Below are positions 7,769 through 15,803 of a stretch of 18,036 nucleotides of DNA, in pieces. The translations under genes were made by a program, and so were the position numbers. The stretch is from DATKZH01 sp964505295 (GTDB lineage: Bacteria; Planctomycetota; Planctomycetia; Pirellulales; Thermoguttaceae). The stretch lies in contig CAZDHR010000108.1 in NCBI GenBank assembly GCA_964505295.1, forward strand, positions 1-18,036, given 5' to 3'. The stretch's first letter is position 1. Each line of letters starts with the position of its first letter. The notes under the pieces were generated by a model that made no database searches, was not told the DNA's origin, and saw only the letters and a list, made by a program, of their open reading frames with translations.

Positions 7769-7888
7769 GGGGGATGAGGCGGTGGGAGTAGGGAAGGGAG
7801 AGCGGCCGGGGCCGCGGGGCTGGGAACCGGCAGCCAACTCACGGAGGGATTGGCGGCGGATCGATTTCGAGCCTCTTGCTGCGCAGCC

Positions 7889-7928
7889 AAAAGCCCCTCT
7901 CGCCGCCGCATTGCGAAAGGGGCCTTTT
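7889..7928 (-). terminator. Terminator of the pseudopilin gene
   Basis: The arms aaaagcccctctcgc (7889-7903) and gcgaaaggggcctttt (7913-7928) pair almost completely around a 9-nt loop and give a T run on either strand. It lies 48 bp after the pseudopilin stop codon on the minus strand. Confidence 0.75.
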
Positions 7929-7975
7929 GGGGGTTGCAGCTCAGGAGGGCCGGCTTGGGGCTGGCGTCCCGTCCC

Positions 7976-8431
7976 TTACGGCGTCCACCCGGTATGGTTG
8001 GGCCAGATGCCGCCCGTGTTCACGTCGTACTGCCAACCGGAGGTGCCGTCGCCCGCCGCACCCGTCCCGGCGGCCACGGTGTTCAGGTCGTTGAACGGGT
8101 TCTTCGGCAGTTCCGAGGCGACGTACGGGCCGTACGGGTAGGTGTCCGGGTCCGACGCGCCTGCGTTGACGTCTCCCGCCGCGTTGGTCTCGTTCGTGAG
8201 CTGCGGCAGATCGTTAGCCGTGATGGCGGGGTAGCTGCCAAGGTGGTGCACCTTGTAGAGTTCGATCTGCGAACGCAGCGTGTGCATGTTGAAGCTCAGT
8301 TGACTTTCCTGGGCGTCCTCCGTGGAGGAAGAAAACTGCGGGATGATGGTCGCTGCCAGGACGGCCATGATGACCACGACGATTAGCACTTCGATGAGGG
8401 TGAATGCTTTGCGGCCAGAGCCGATAGCCAT
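7976..8431 (-). CDS. Type II secretion/type IV pilus-like pseudopilin (GspG-like)
   Basis: This 151-residue protein starts MAIGSGRKAFTLIEVLIVVV. The short basic leader ends before FTLIE, the prepilin peptidase site, with Ala rather than the usual Gly at -1. A hydrophobic N-helix follows, with Glu at mature position 5. The globular part contains ELPKNPFNDLNTV and a GWQYDVNTGGIWP ending typical of GspG-like major pseudopilins. The ATG at 8431 has aaaggag 9-10 nt upstream; a TTG two codons earlier is too close to that site. It is a lone gene with its own terminator, not part of a secretion operon here, which is common for planctomycete pilin-like proteins. Its partner system cannot be told from this window. 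Confidence 0.85.
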   Translation of the reverse strand: MAIGSGRKAFTLIEVLIVVVIMAVLAATIIPQFSSSTEDAQESQLSFNMHTLRSQIELYKVHHLGSYPAITANDLPQLTNETNAAGDVNAGASDPDTYPYGPYVASELPKNPFNDLNTVAAGTGAAGDGTSGWQYDVNTGGIWPNHTGWTP

Positions 8432-8663
8432 GATCAATCGCTCCTTTCAACCAAGTGGAGAAGGTTTCGTCCCAATCCCATGCCACTGCAACTCGTCGTA
8501 GCGGCCATGAACCGTCGCCCGGCATGCCCCAGTTTTGTGAGGCCGAGCGAGCCTGAAGCTCTCTGAAAAACGCGGGTTTCCTGCGGGCTTCTTCACCAAA
8601 AAGCGCGTCGCACGCGGAAAACTATCAGCAAGGAGCCGAGGATTCCCGTCTCGACACTGAAGA

Positions 8664-8692
8664 TATGTACGTTGCGGTTTCGTGCGCGTCAA
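8664..8692 (-). promoter_or_regulatory. Candidate promoter for the pseudopilin gene
   Basis: Minus-strand TTGACG (8687-8692) and TACATA (8664-8669) are separated by 17 nt in a locally AT-richer stretch. The resulting leader of about 220 nt is long. The -10 box is poor, so confidence is low. Confidence 0.3.
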
Positions 8693-9211
8693 AGAAGGGA
8701 TATTGTCGTTTCTATGCCAATAAAGGCGGTGACAGGCGACCGTCGTCCTCGTGACACAGCGTTCGCTCGGCGGCCGGAACGTTCAACGGGAGGCTGTTTT
8801 GCGGGAGTGTTCGGACAATCACGATTGATCGGGTTGTTCCGGCAAGGAATGGACAGCAACGCAACCAAGCCCTCCCGAACCGCCCTCAGCCCGCGGTCGT
8901 GCGGTTTCCGAGTTGCCCTTCGCAGGGGGCGTTTCGGCCCCGCTTTCATGCCCTAAGGCAGTGCCGACACGCTTCCCGCCCCGCGGTATTCGAATCGACC
9001 GATAAGCTCTTCCCGATCGTTACCGTCGTCGCAGGGCGAATCGGCGCACACGCTTGGCTATTCGCTCCGGTGTCCGCGGATGCCGCCAACGGGAGGGGTA
9101 ATCCAGACGAATCGGAGGCGGTCGCTTCCCCATTTATCGCACAACGTTGAGCCTGCGCGTCCGGTCCACGTCAAGCCATCGTTTCATCTTGACGATGAGA
9201 ATAAGGGTCGG

Positions 9212-9240
9212 AAGTAGCGCGCGATCGGTCTGCGCTACTT
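9212..9240. promoter_or_regulatory. Perfect 9-bp inverted repeat upstream of the YTV gene
   Basis: aagtagcgc (9212-9220) and gcgctactt (9232-9240) are exact inverted arms with an 11-nt centre, about 40 bp before the candidate -10 box. It could be an operator or a hairpin ending upstream transcription; there is no long T tract. Confidence 0.45.
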
Positions 9241-9245
9241 GAGGC

Positions 9246-9285
9246 GCCAAGCATAAACCGGGAAGCGGCGCAGGCTTGGCATAAT
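9246..9285 (+). promoter_or_regulatory. Extended -10 promoter with flanking inverted repeat
   Basis: TGGCATAAT (9277-9285) resembles an extended -10 element (TGn plus CATAAT). The inverted pair gccaagc (9246-9252) and gcttggc (9274-9280) overlaps it, so a dimeric regulator could cover the polymerase site. The predicted start near 9292 leaves a 5' leader of about 97 nt before the YTV gene. The -35 is weak. Confidence 0.4.
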
Positions 9286-9388
9286 AGCTAATGTGCGCGG
9301 AGTAGGGCAACCGAAAATCCAATAGGCGGATCTCCGTCCGTACTGCCAGGCCCAGACTGTTTGGAAACATCCTTGAAGGAGGCATGAA

Positions 9389-11255
9389 ATGAGAACTGTG
9401 TTGGGTGTGCCGCTGATGGCTGTCGTGTTGGCAGCGGTCGCGGCCAACACGGCCGATGCCCGCTATTGCGGCGCGGCCAGGCTGTGTCGTTGCCGGCCGG
9501 TCTGTTGCGCGGAGAGCACGTGCTGCGAGATGCAGTGCCACACCGTGATGCGGACTTGCCGACAGGTCGTCTACGAGAAACAGCAGTTCACCTGCTACAA
9601 GACGTGCTACGAGCCCGTCTGCGTCCCGAAGACCATCACGTGCACAAAGTACGTCCCGGAGACGCGCTATCGGGAGTGCACGTACACGGTGTGCAAGCCG
9701 GTGTGGGAGACCCGCACCAAGGACATCTGCTACACGGTGTGCAAGCCGGTGTGGGAGACCCGCTCGAAGGACATCTGCTACACGGTCTGCAAGCCGGTGT
9801 GGGAAACCCGCTCGAAGGACATCTGCTACACGGTCTGCAAGCCGGTCTACGAAACCAAGACCTGCACTTACACGGTGTGCAAGCCGGTGTGGGAGACCTG
9901 CTCGAAAGACATCTGCTACACGGTCTGCAAGCCCGTTTACGAGACCAGGAGCCGCACCTATACCGTGTGCAAGCCGGTGTGGGAGACCCGCTCGAAGGAC
10001 ATCTGCTACACGGTCTGCAAGCCGGTGTGGGAAACCCGCTCGAAGGACATCTGCTACACGGTCTGCAAGCCGGTCTACGAAACCAAGACCCGCACCTACA
10101 CGGTCTGCAAGCCGGTGTGGGAGACCAAGACCAAGGAAATCTGCTACACGGTGTGCAAGCCGGTGTATGAGACCCGCGAGAAGGTCTGCCGCTACACGGT
10201 GTGCAAGCCGGTCTGGGAAACCTGCACCAAGGAGATCTGCTACACGGTCTGCAAGCCGGTCTACGAAACCCGCGAGCGGGAGTGCTGCTACACGGTCTGC
10301 AAGCCGGTGAAGTACACCAAGACGGTCAAGTGCTGCACGGGCCATTGGGAGACTCGCGAGATTGCTCCCAAGGCGTGCGAGCCGGCGTGCTGCGAGCCGG
10401 AATGCTGCGAGCCGGCGTGCTGCGCCCCGGTTAAGCAGTGCCGCGTTTGGGTGCCGGAGATCGTCGAAAAGCAGATCGAGTGCACCAAGTACGTGCGCGA
10501 GACCTGCGTGAAGAAGGTCCCCTACACCGTCTGCAAGATGGTGCCCGAAGAGCGGGTGAAGACCTGCACGTACAAGGTCTGCAAGATGGTGCCCGAGGTC
10601 TGCGAGAAGCGGATCCCCTACACAGTCTGCAAGATGGTGCCCGAAGAGCGGGTGAAGACCTGCACGTACAAGGTCTGCANNNNNNNNNNNNNNNNNNNNN
10701 NNNNNNNNNNNNNNNNNNNNNNNNNNNNNNNNNNNNNNNNNNNNNNNNNNNNNNNNNNNNNNNNNNNNNNNNNNNNNNNAGATGGTGCCCGAAGAGCGGA
10801 CNNNNNNNNNNNNNNNNNNNNNNNNNNNNNNNNNNNNNNNNNNNNNNNNNNNNNNNNNNNNNNNNNNNNNNNNNNNNNNNNNNNNNNNNNNNNNNNNNNN
10901 NCCCGAGCAGCGGGTGAAGACCTGCACGTACAAGGTCTGCAAGATGGTGCCCGAGCAACGGGTGAAGACCTGCACGTACAAGGTCTGCAAGATGGTGCCC
11001 CAGACGTGCGTCCGGCAGGTGCCGTACACCGTGTGCAAGCCGGTGTGCTACGAGAAGACGGTCAACTGCACGCAGTACGTCGCCAAGAAGGTACCGTACA
11101 CAGTGACCCGTTGCGTGCCCAAGGTGATCTGCAAGCAGGTCCCCGTGAAGGTCTGCTGCCCGATCCCTCGCTGCTGTGAACCCGCCTGCTGCGAGCCGGC
11201 GTGCTGCGAGCCCGCTTGCTGCGAGCCCGCTTGCTGCGAGCCGGCGGGCTGCTAG
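9389..11255 (+). CDS. Secreted cysteine-rich YTV-repeat protein (assembly gaps inside)
   Basis: The ATG at 9389 has aaggagg 6 nt upstream. The signal peptide is MRTVLGVPLMAVVLAAVAA with a likely cut near ADA. The mature protein is dominated by Cys: 14 copies of YTVCKPV beginning at residue 99, in 16-residue W units (YTVCKPVWETRSKDIC) and 14-residue Y units (YTVCKPVYETKTRT). A CCEPECCEPACC linker follows, then YTVCKMVPE/YKVCKMVPE repeats and a terminal run of CCEPA. This matches the YTV family of planctomycetes, reported from their proteinaceous cell walls; disulfide cross-linking is the likely role. Two 100-N gaps (10680-10779, 10802-10901) fall in the second repeat block. The frame shifts across the first gap only because its length is a placeholder: the 'a' before and 'ag' after complete a Lys codon. 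True size is unknown. Confidence 0.9.
9683..10331 (+). repeat. 48/42-bp tandem repeat array encoding YTVCKPV units
   Basis: Fourteen YTVCKPV copies lie in tandem. Thirteen unit steps span 606 bp, exactly ten 48-bp steps plus three 42-bp steps. Several 48-bp copies are almost identical at the DNA level (9731-9840 and 9969-10075), implying recent duplication or gene conversion. Confidence 0.9.
10680..10779. other. Assembly gap (100 N)
   Basis: A run of exactly 100 N inside the KMVPEERVKTCTYKVC repeats. The length is almost certainly a placeholder for collapsed repeats; coding continuity needs a true length divisible by three. Confidence 0.95.
10802..10901. other. Assembly gap (100 N)
   Basis: A second run of exactly 100 N, separated from the first by only 22 resolved bases (10780-10801) that encode MVPEER. 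It lies in the same repeat block. Confidence 0.95.
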
Positions 11256-11322
11256 ATCGGCGCCGCATGCGGATAGTGTGCCTCTCTTCTACGTGACGAA
11301 GAGGGCCTGGCTTTGACTCAAG

Positions 11323-11361
11323 CGGCGGCTCGACCCTAAGACGGTCGGGCCGCCGTTTTTT
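11323..11361 (+). terminator. Strong intrinsic terminator of the YTV gene
   Basis: cggcggctcgacc (11323-11335) pairs with ggtcgggccgccg (11343-11355), all 13 positions if one G-T wobble is allowed, around a 7-nt loop. Six T residues follow. It lies 68 bp after the stop codon. Confidence 0.9.
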
Positions 11362-11602
11362 CGTTGATCCGCTGCTCGTCAGCGGAATGCCGTACGTGGG
11401 CAAGCAGGAAAAGGGGGGGAGTGGGGGGAAAGGCTTGGAGATAGGCGTTCAAAACGGACCGGGGGCGGCGCCGAATGTGGACCCACCTAGGGTCGTCAAC
11501 GAGCCACCGGGGGGCGTGGCTGAGACCGGAACTGGTCGAGGGCGATTTGGCGACGTGGGGGCTCTCAGCGGCTTTCTCCTCTGCGCATGCGACAAACCGC
11601 TC

Positions 11603-11632
11603 TTGACCCTGGCAAGACCACGCCCCTATACT
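11603..11632 (+). promoter_or_regulatory. Sigma-70-type promoter of the PpiC-like gene
   Basis: TTGACC (11603-11608) and TATACT (11627-11632) are each 5 of 6 matches to consensus, with an 18-nt spacer. The predicted start near 11639 gives a leader of about 70 nt before the ATG at 11708. The 11362-11602 stretch upstream holds nothing else recognisable. Confidence 0.65.
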
Positions 11633-11707
11633 CCCACCCCTTAGGGAGTGCGCCGGGGGGTCCCGTGCGCAACCGACGATCCAGTAACGGTTTACGGAGG
11701 AACCGCC

Positions 11708-13690
11708 ATGTCGCGCAACATCGCCCGAACCAGAGGTCCGCGCCGCTCGAAAGTCAAGCTGACCGCCGGGATGCTGGTCGGGGGCCTGTGTGTGGTGGCC
11801 ATTGGCATGGCCGCACGCTACTACCTGCTCGACCGGTCCGCCAGCGCCGACCCGTTGAGGCTATTCCAACGAGCTTCCACGGCACGCGACGCCACGCGCG
11901 CCCCGGCACGCACCGCCATGCGGTCCACATCGTCGGCCTCCCACGCCAGCGCGCCCGCGGCCCCGAGCAACTCCGCCGCATTGAAGATCGTGGCCACGGT
12001 CAACGGCGAGGACATCACGCGGAACGACCTGGCCGCCGAGTGTCTCAGGCACTACGGCACGGAAGTGCTGGAGAACCTGGTCAACAAGTACCTGATCCGG
12101 CAGGAGTGCCAGCGGCGGAACATCTCGGTGACCGAGGCGGAGGTGAACGGCGAGATCAAGCGGATGGCCGAACGGTTCAAGCTGCCGGTGGATCAATGGC
12201 TGGAGCTACTCGAAAAAGAGCGAGGAATCCGGGCGCAGCAATACGCCAGCGATATCATCTGGCCCATGCTGGCTCTGCGCAAGTTGGCGGGCCCCGCGCT
12301 GGAGGTCACCCAACAGGAACTGCAAGAGCACTTCGAGAGTCGGTACGGCGAGGCGGTCAAGGCCCGGATGATCGTCTGCGACGATCGCAACACGGCCGAG
12401 GCGGTCCGCGCGGCCGCCGTGGCCAATCCGGATCAGTTCGGCGATCTGGCCAGGGAGAAATCGATCGACGCCCCCAGCGCGAGCCTCAACGGGCTGGTGC
12501 AACCGATCCGCAAGCACGTCGGCCCCAAGGAGATCGAACGGGTCGCCTTCCAAATGCAGGATGGGCAGATTTCCGAGGTGATTGCGGTGAGCGGGCAGTT
12601 CGTGGTCCTCAAGCGCGAAAGCGTCCAGCCGGCCGTCCGGGTCGCGTTCGAGCAGGTCAAGATGGGGATGATCGAGGCGATCCGCGAGAGCAAGCTGCGC
12701 GACGTGGCGGGTGAGACGTTCCGCCGGCTCCAGGACCAGGCAAAGGTCGAGAACGTGTGGAACGATCCGGCCAAGCGGCAGCAGATGCCGGGGGTCGCGG
12801 CCGTCTGCAACGGCCACAAGATTGCCGTGCGCGAGCTGGCCGAAATGTGCATCGAACGGAACGGCGAGGAAGTGCTCGAGGGAACCATCAACCGCCGGCT
12901 CCTGGAGCAAGCGCTGAAGAAGCGGAACCTCACGATCACCGAGGCGGATCTCGATCGGGAGATCGCCCGAGCCGCCTCGCAGATGCTCCCCCTCAAGCCC
13001 GACGGTTCGCCTGACGTCGAGAAATGGGTGGCCATGGTGACCGAGCAGCAGAACGTGCCGGTCGAGCTGTACCGCAGCGACGCGGTTTGGCCGTCGGTCG
13101 CGCTGAAGAAGCTCGTCGGCGAGCAGGTCGAGGTGACCGAGGAGGATCTGCAGAAGGGCTACGAGGCGAACTTCGGCCCCCGGGTTCGCTGCCTGGCGAT
13201 CGTGCTCGACGATCTGCGCCGGGCCCAGAAGGTCTGGGAAATGGCCCGCAGCAAGCAAGGGCCGGACGGTCGCCCCGACCGGGAGTATTTCTGCGACCTG
13301 GCCGCGCAATACTCCACCGACCCCAGCACCAAGGCCCTGCGAGGCAAGGTGCCGCCGATCCAGAAACACGGCGGCCAGCCGAACCTGGAAGAGGAGGCGT
13401 TCTCGCTCCAGCCGGGCCAGCTTTCGCGGATCATTCAGGTGGCCGGCGGAGGCCGATACGTGATCCTGCTCTGCGAGGGGACCACCGAGCCGGTCCACGT
13501 CGATTTCGCCACGGTCCGCAGCGAGCTCTACGCCGACATCCACGAGAAGAAGCTCCGGGTCGCCATGGCCGACTACTTCCAGAAGCTCCAAGAGAGCGCC
13601 ACCATCGACAACTACCTGGCCGGTACGGTCCAATGGCCCGACAAGGCCGACGCCCGCAAGGCGCCGGCCCGAGCTCCGGTAATGCGGTAA
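11708..13690 (+). CDS. Membrane-anchored protein with two tandem SurA/PpiC-like modules
   Basis: This is a 660-residue protein. acggagga lies about 7 nt before the ATG at 11708; the longer frame from 11648 has no such site. A transmembrane anchor (about residues 17-41, LTAGMLVGGLCVVAIGMAA) is followed by a Ser/Ala/Pro/Arg linker to about residue 90. Module 1 (91-340) starts IVATVNGEDITRNDL and has the SurA-N helices (VLENLVNKYLIRQE) and a parvulin-like part (EKSIDAPSASLNGLVQPI, FQMQDGQISEVI). Module 2 (about 360-610) repeats this order: VAAVCNGHKIAVREL, VLEGTINRRLLEQ, QYSTDPSTKALRGKVPPI, FSLQPGQLSRII. Parvulin family proteins fold or isomerise exported proteins in the periplasm. The catalytic pattern is only partly kept, so it may act mainly as a chaperone. 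It is transcribed alone. Confidence 0.85.
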   Translation: MSRNIARTRGPRRSKVKLTAGMLVGGLCVVAIGMAARYYLLDRSASADPLRLFQRASTARDATRAPARTAMRSTSSASHASAPAAPSNSAALKIVATVNGEDITRNDLAAECLRHYGTEVLENLVNKYLIRQECQRRNISVTEAEVNGEIKRMAERFKLPVDQWLELLEKERGIRAQQYASDIIWPMLALRKLAGPALEVTQQELQEHFESRYGEAVKARMIVCDDRNTAEAVRAAAVANPDQFGDLAREKSIDAPSASLNGLVQPIRKHVGPKEIERVAFQMQDGQISEVIAVSGQFVVLKRESVQPAVRVAFEQVKMGMIEAIRESKLRDVAGETFRRLQDQAKVENVWNDPAKRQQMPGVAAVCNGHKIAVRELAEMCIERNGEEVLEGTINRRLLEQALKKRNLTITEADLDREIARAASQMLPLKPDGSPDVEKWVAMVTEQQNVPVELYRSDAVWPSVALKKLVGEQVEVTEEDLQKGYEANFGPRVRCLAIVLDDLRRAQKVWEMARSKQGPDGRPDREYFCDLAAQYSTDPSTKALRGKVPPIQKHGGQPNLEEEAFSLQPGQLSRIIQVAGGGRYVILLCEGTTEPVHVDFATVRSELYADIHEKKLRVAMADYFQKLQESATIDNYLAGTVQWPDKADARKAPARAPVMR

Positions 13691-13716
13691 AAAGCCCAGA
13701 ACTCGTGCTCACCTCG

Positions 13717-14070
13717 TTCCGAGGTTCTGCCTCGGACGACGCTCACCACCAAACGGCGTTCCGGGTCCAAGACCACGTGGTCCCAGTCGTCGCCCTGTGG
13801 GGTATCGTCCGGATCGAGTGGGCGCAGTGCTTCTCCTTCTTGCCGACGAACGACCACTTCTCGTCAAACTGGGCCTCTCGGGTCACAGGAAAACGCCACC
13901 AACTCGTCGTGCAGGTGCTTGGCGTGCTCCCCGGCGAGCGTGCGGTAGTGCGTTACCGTATCGCGATACACGCCCACCAGGCGACTCGTCGCTCCCGATA
14001 CGACAACACCCACCCGGCGTGCCAGATCAACAGGATACAAGGGATGCCGCCGTTCGGCAGGAACGATCAC
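13717..14070 (-). pseudogene. Decayed transposase fragment (IS1/DDE-like, planctomycete type)
   Basis: Three minus-strand frames join into one recognisable protein. LVGVYRDTVTHYRTLAGEHAKHLHDELVAFS lies at 14070-13880 (a helix-turn-helix plus linker). AQFDEKWSFVGKKEKHC follows in a second frame at about 13885-13828. DPDDTPQGDDWDHVVLDPERRLVVSVVRGRTSE ends in a third frame at 13717. DEKWSFVGKKE and GDxWDHVxxDPExRLVVSVVPG are familiar motifs of transposases common in planctomycetes. At least two frameshifts separate the parts. The N- and C-terminal ends are missing, and a palindrome marks the 3' break. The start overlaps the end of the hydrolase gene by 4 bp. Confidence 0.75.
13719..13735. repeat. 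Short palindrome at the broken end of the transposase remnant
   Basis: ccgagg (13719-13724) and cctcgg (13730-13735) flank ttctg. With its flanking cgtt it matches another dispersed planctomycete palindrome I recognise (cgttccgaggttctgcctcgg). It lies 30 bp after the PpiC-like stop codon. Confidence 0.55.
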
Positions 14071-15416
14071 TGCTGCTTGCCGATCCAGTCCGCGATGTCA
14101 TCCACAACGGGCCGGGCCACGTTGCCGGGCGTCTGGTACTCGGCCGGCGTGCTCTGCCCCTCTCCTTCGACGAACAGGTGGTTGCACTTCGGGTAGAGCG
14201 TGAACTGCACGTTCTCCCGGGAGGAGAGTGTCTCTCTCCAGCGATTGAAGTCCTCCATCGTGACCTGGTAGTCCCTTTGGCCTTGGAGGACGAGCATCGG
14301 CTGCTTCAGGCCCTTGGCGGCTTCGGGCGGATCGTAGCCTCTCAGGTCGAGCCAGTAGGCCGGGTGGACGCCGAGGGGCAGGTCCGCCGGCGGCGTCTCC
14401 GGGGAGAGCTGCGGATCTTTGACGCGGCCGACCTGCTCTTCGATCTTCTGAAGCTGCGATTCGTCCTCTTCGGAAAGGTCGCCGTCGAGCATGAAGAGCC
14501 ACCGCCTTTGGGCCAAGAGGACGTCCTCCAGCGGGCGGCTCGTGGCCGCAAACAGGATGAACCCGGCGATTTGGGGATCTCGGGCTGCGATCCTGGGGAC
14601 GAGCATCCCGCCCAAGCTGTGCCCCAACACGAACACCCGCTTTGGATCGACCCGCTCCGTTTTCCGCAACAGGGCGACCGCGGCCAGGGCGTCGTCGATC
14701 GTTTCCTGTTTGACGGTGATGCGGCTCTTGATTACGGCGAGCTTCAAGCCGTGCTGCTTGGTTCGTTTCTCGTAGCGGAAGACCACGATGCCCCGGGAGG
14801 CCAAGCCCCAGGCCAAGTCGCGAAACGGCTTGTTCGGGCCGATGGTCTCATCGCGATCGTTCGGCCCCGAGCCGTGCACGAGCACAACCGCGGGGAATGG
14901 GCCGTTGCCCTGCGGGAGCGTTAGCGTACCGGGCAGCGTCCACAGCCAGGAGCCGAAACTGACTTCCTTCTCTTCAAAGGAGTCCTGCTTTGCATAGGGC
15001 GGCGGTTCGTACTTGGCCGCGGACGCACTGGGAGCGAACCACAAGCCGGTGATCTTTCCCTCGCCGTCGTAGACCACTTTGACGTCGAGCGTCGACTTCT
15101 CGAACTCGCACGTGACCACCGCGACGTGGTACTTGGGCACCTTGGCCACGCGGACACCGACCCTCCGCTTGAGGGGGCCGGCCTGCGCGACGACCGATTT
15201 CCAGGCTCCTTCGAGCTTCTCGGGCGGCATGGCCTTGGTCATGGTTTCATCGAACGGTTGCACCGCGCCGGAGAAGTCGCCCTGCTCCAGTCTCGCGACG
15301 AACCGCTCGGCCGAAACGGCCAGGTCAGGCCCCGCCCCCGACTCTTGGCCAGAAGCGGCGTCGAGCGGCAAGGCTGCGACGAGAACGGCCATCCAAACAA
15401 CTGCCAGCTTGCCCAT
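14067..15416 (-). CDS. Secreted alpha/beta hydrolase with N-terminal DUF3887 domain
   Basis: This 449-residue protein has a signal peptide (LAVVWMAVLVAALPLDAAS). Residues 30-125 form a DUF3887-like domain (AERFVARLEQGDFSGAVQPFDETM through GKITGLWFAPS). The C-terminal 300 residues are an alpha/beta hydrolase: oxyanion region VLVHGSGPNDRDET at about 180, nucleophile elbow GHSLGG at about 265, the acid Asp in LQGQRDYQV at about 395, and the catalytic His in CNHLF at about 424. This layout is found in secreted esterases or peptidase-like hydrolases (S9-like, dienelactone-hydrolase-like). The substrate is not known. A weak aggtg lies upstream of the ATG at 15416. It stands alone and is divergent from the GuaA-like gene. 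Confidence 0.85.
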   Translation of the reverse strand: MGKLAVVWMAVLVAALPLDAASGQESGAGPDLAVSAERFVARLEQGDFSGAVQPFDETMTKAMPPEKLEGAWKSVVAQAGPLKRRVGVRVAKVPKYHVAVVTCEFEKSTLDVKVVYDGEGKITGLWFAPSASAAKYEPPPYAKQDSFEEKEVSFGSWLWTLPGTLTLPQGNGPFPAVVLVHGSGPNDRDETIGPNKPFRDLAWGLASRGIVVFRYEKRTKQHGLKLAVIKSRITVKQETIDDALAAVALLRKTERVDPKRVFVLGHSLGGMLVPRIAARDPQIAGFILFAATSRPLEDVLLAQRRWLFMLDGDLSEEDESQLQKIEEQVGRVKDPQLSPETPPADLPLGVHPAYWLDLRGYDPPEAAKGLKQPMLVLQGQRDYQVTMEDFNRWRETLSSRENVQFTLYPKCNHLFVEGEGQSTPAEYQTPGNVARPVVDDIADWIGKQQ

Positions 15417-15803
15417 TGCATCACCTGCCCGTCGAAGGTTCGGTCATTCGGTGGGGGCCAACGATCCGTATCTGTCAGCCGTCGTTGTCGAAAAACGATT
15501 CCCCGCCGTTCCCTCACGGCCCATTAGCGTCCCTAATACGCAGTATTAATCTCGATTACGACCGGCCGCTGAATCCGTCGCATCGGATGCTTGCCGGTCG
15601 AGGCACTTCTCTTCCCGAGCCCGTTGTGTTAGCTTCTCGGATACTCAGGATCGGCTGAGCTTAATCTCCGCGGGGGACTCCGTCGCGTTTTTTTGCCTGG
15701 ACCGGCCGCCCCCGCGTCGGGAAACCGGCCGGCGCGGTCGGGGTTTGCATCTTCCAGACTCACCTTTCCCCGGTTTTATTCGAGGACGACAAGGAGGAAT
15801 TGG
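15417..15803. other. 387-bp divergent intergenic region
   Basis: No gene is seen. It must carry promoters for the hydrolase (minus) and the GuaA-like gene (plus). A T7 tract occurs near 15690 and a small AT-rich dyad at 15534-15548. No clear -35/-10 pair was found for either gene. Confidence 0.5.
15534..15548. promoter_or_regulatory. AT-rich dyad, candidate operator
   Basis: taatac (15534-15539) and gtatta (15543-15548) are perfect inverted arms around gca. It is an AT-rich symmetric site in an otherwise GC-rich divergent intergenic region, about 120 bp upstream of the hydrolase start. A regulator site is possible. Confidence 0.35.

Larger units (their letters stand above)
8438..9388. other. 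950-bp region without a convincing gene
   Basis: Open frames of 80-95 codons exist on both strands, but their translations are Arg/Pro-rich with no family pattern or ribosome site. The region is less GC-rich around 8570-8720 and 9180-9310, and carries candidate promoters for the two divergent flanking genes plus inverted repeats near 9212-9280, listed separately. A small RNA cannot be excluded. Confidence 0.5.

Noticed and set aside
9683..10331. CRISPR-like spacing of the 48-bp repeats
   Set aside because: Repeats are in frame, protein coding and lack unique spacers; they are YTV protein repeats.
9134..11038. 634-codon minus-strand frame through the YTV array, including the N gaps
   Set aside because: Made of repeats such as HRLADRVADVL that are the antisense of the YTV units and span N gaps. 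The plus strand has signal peptide, ribosome site and terminator.
12206..13633. 475-codon minus-strand frame opposite the PpiC-like gene
   Set aside because: Antisense shadow; no start site or family pattern, while the plus strand has promoter, ribosome site and duplicated domains.
13797..14924. 375-codon plus-strand frame opposite the hydrolase
   Set aside because: Shadow of the minus-strand hydrolase, which has a signal peptide and full catalytic triad.
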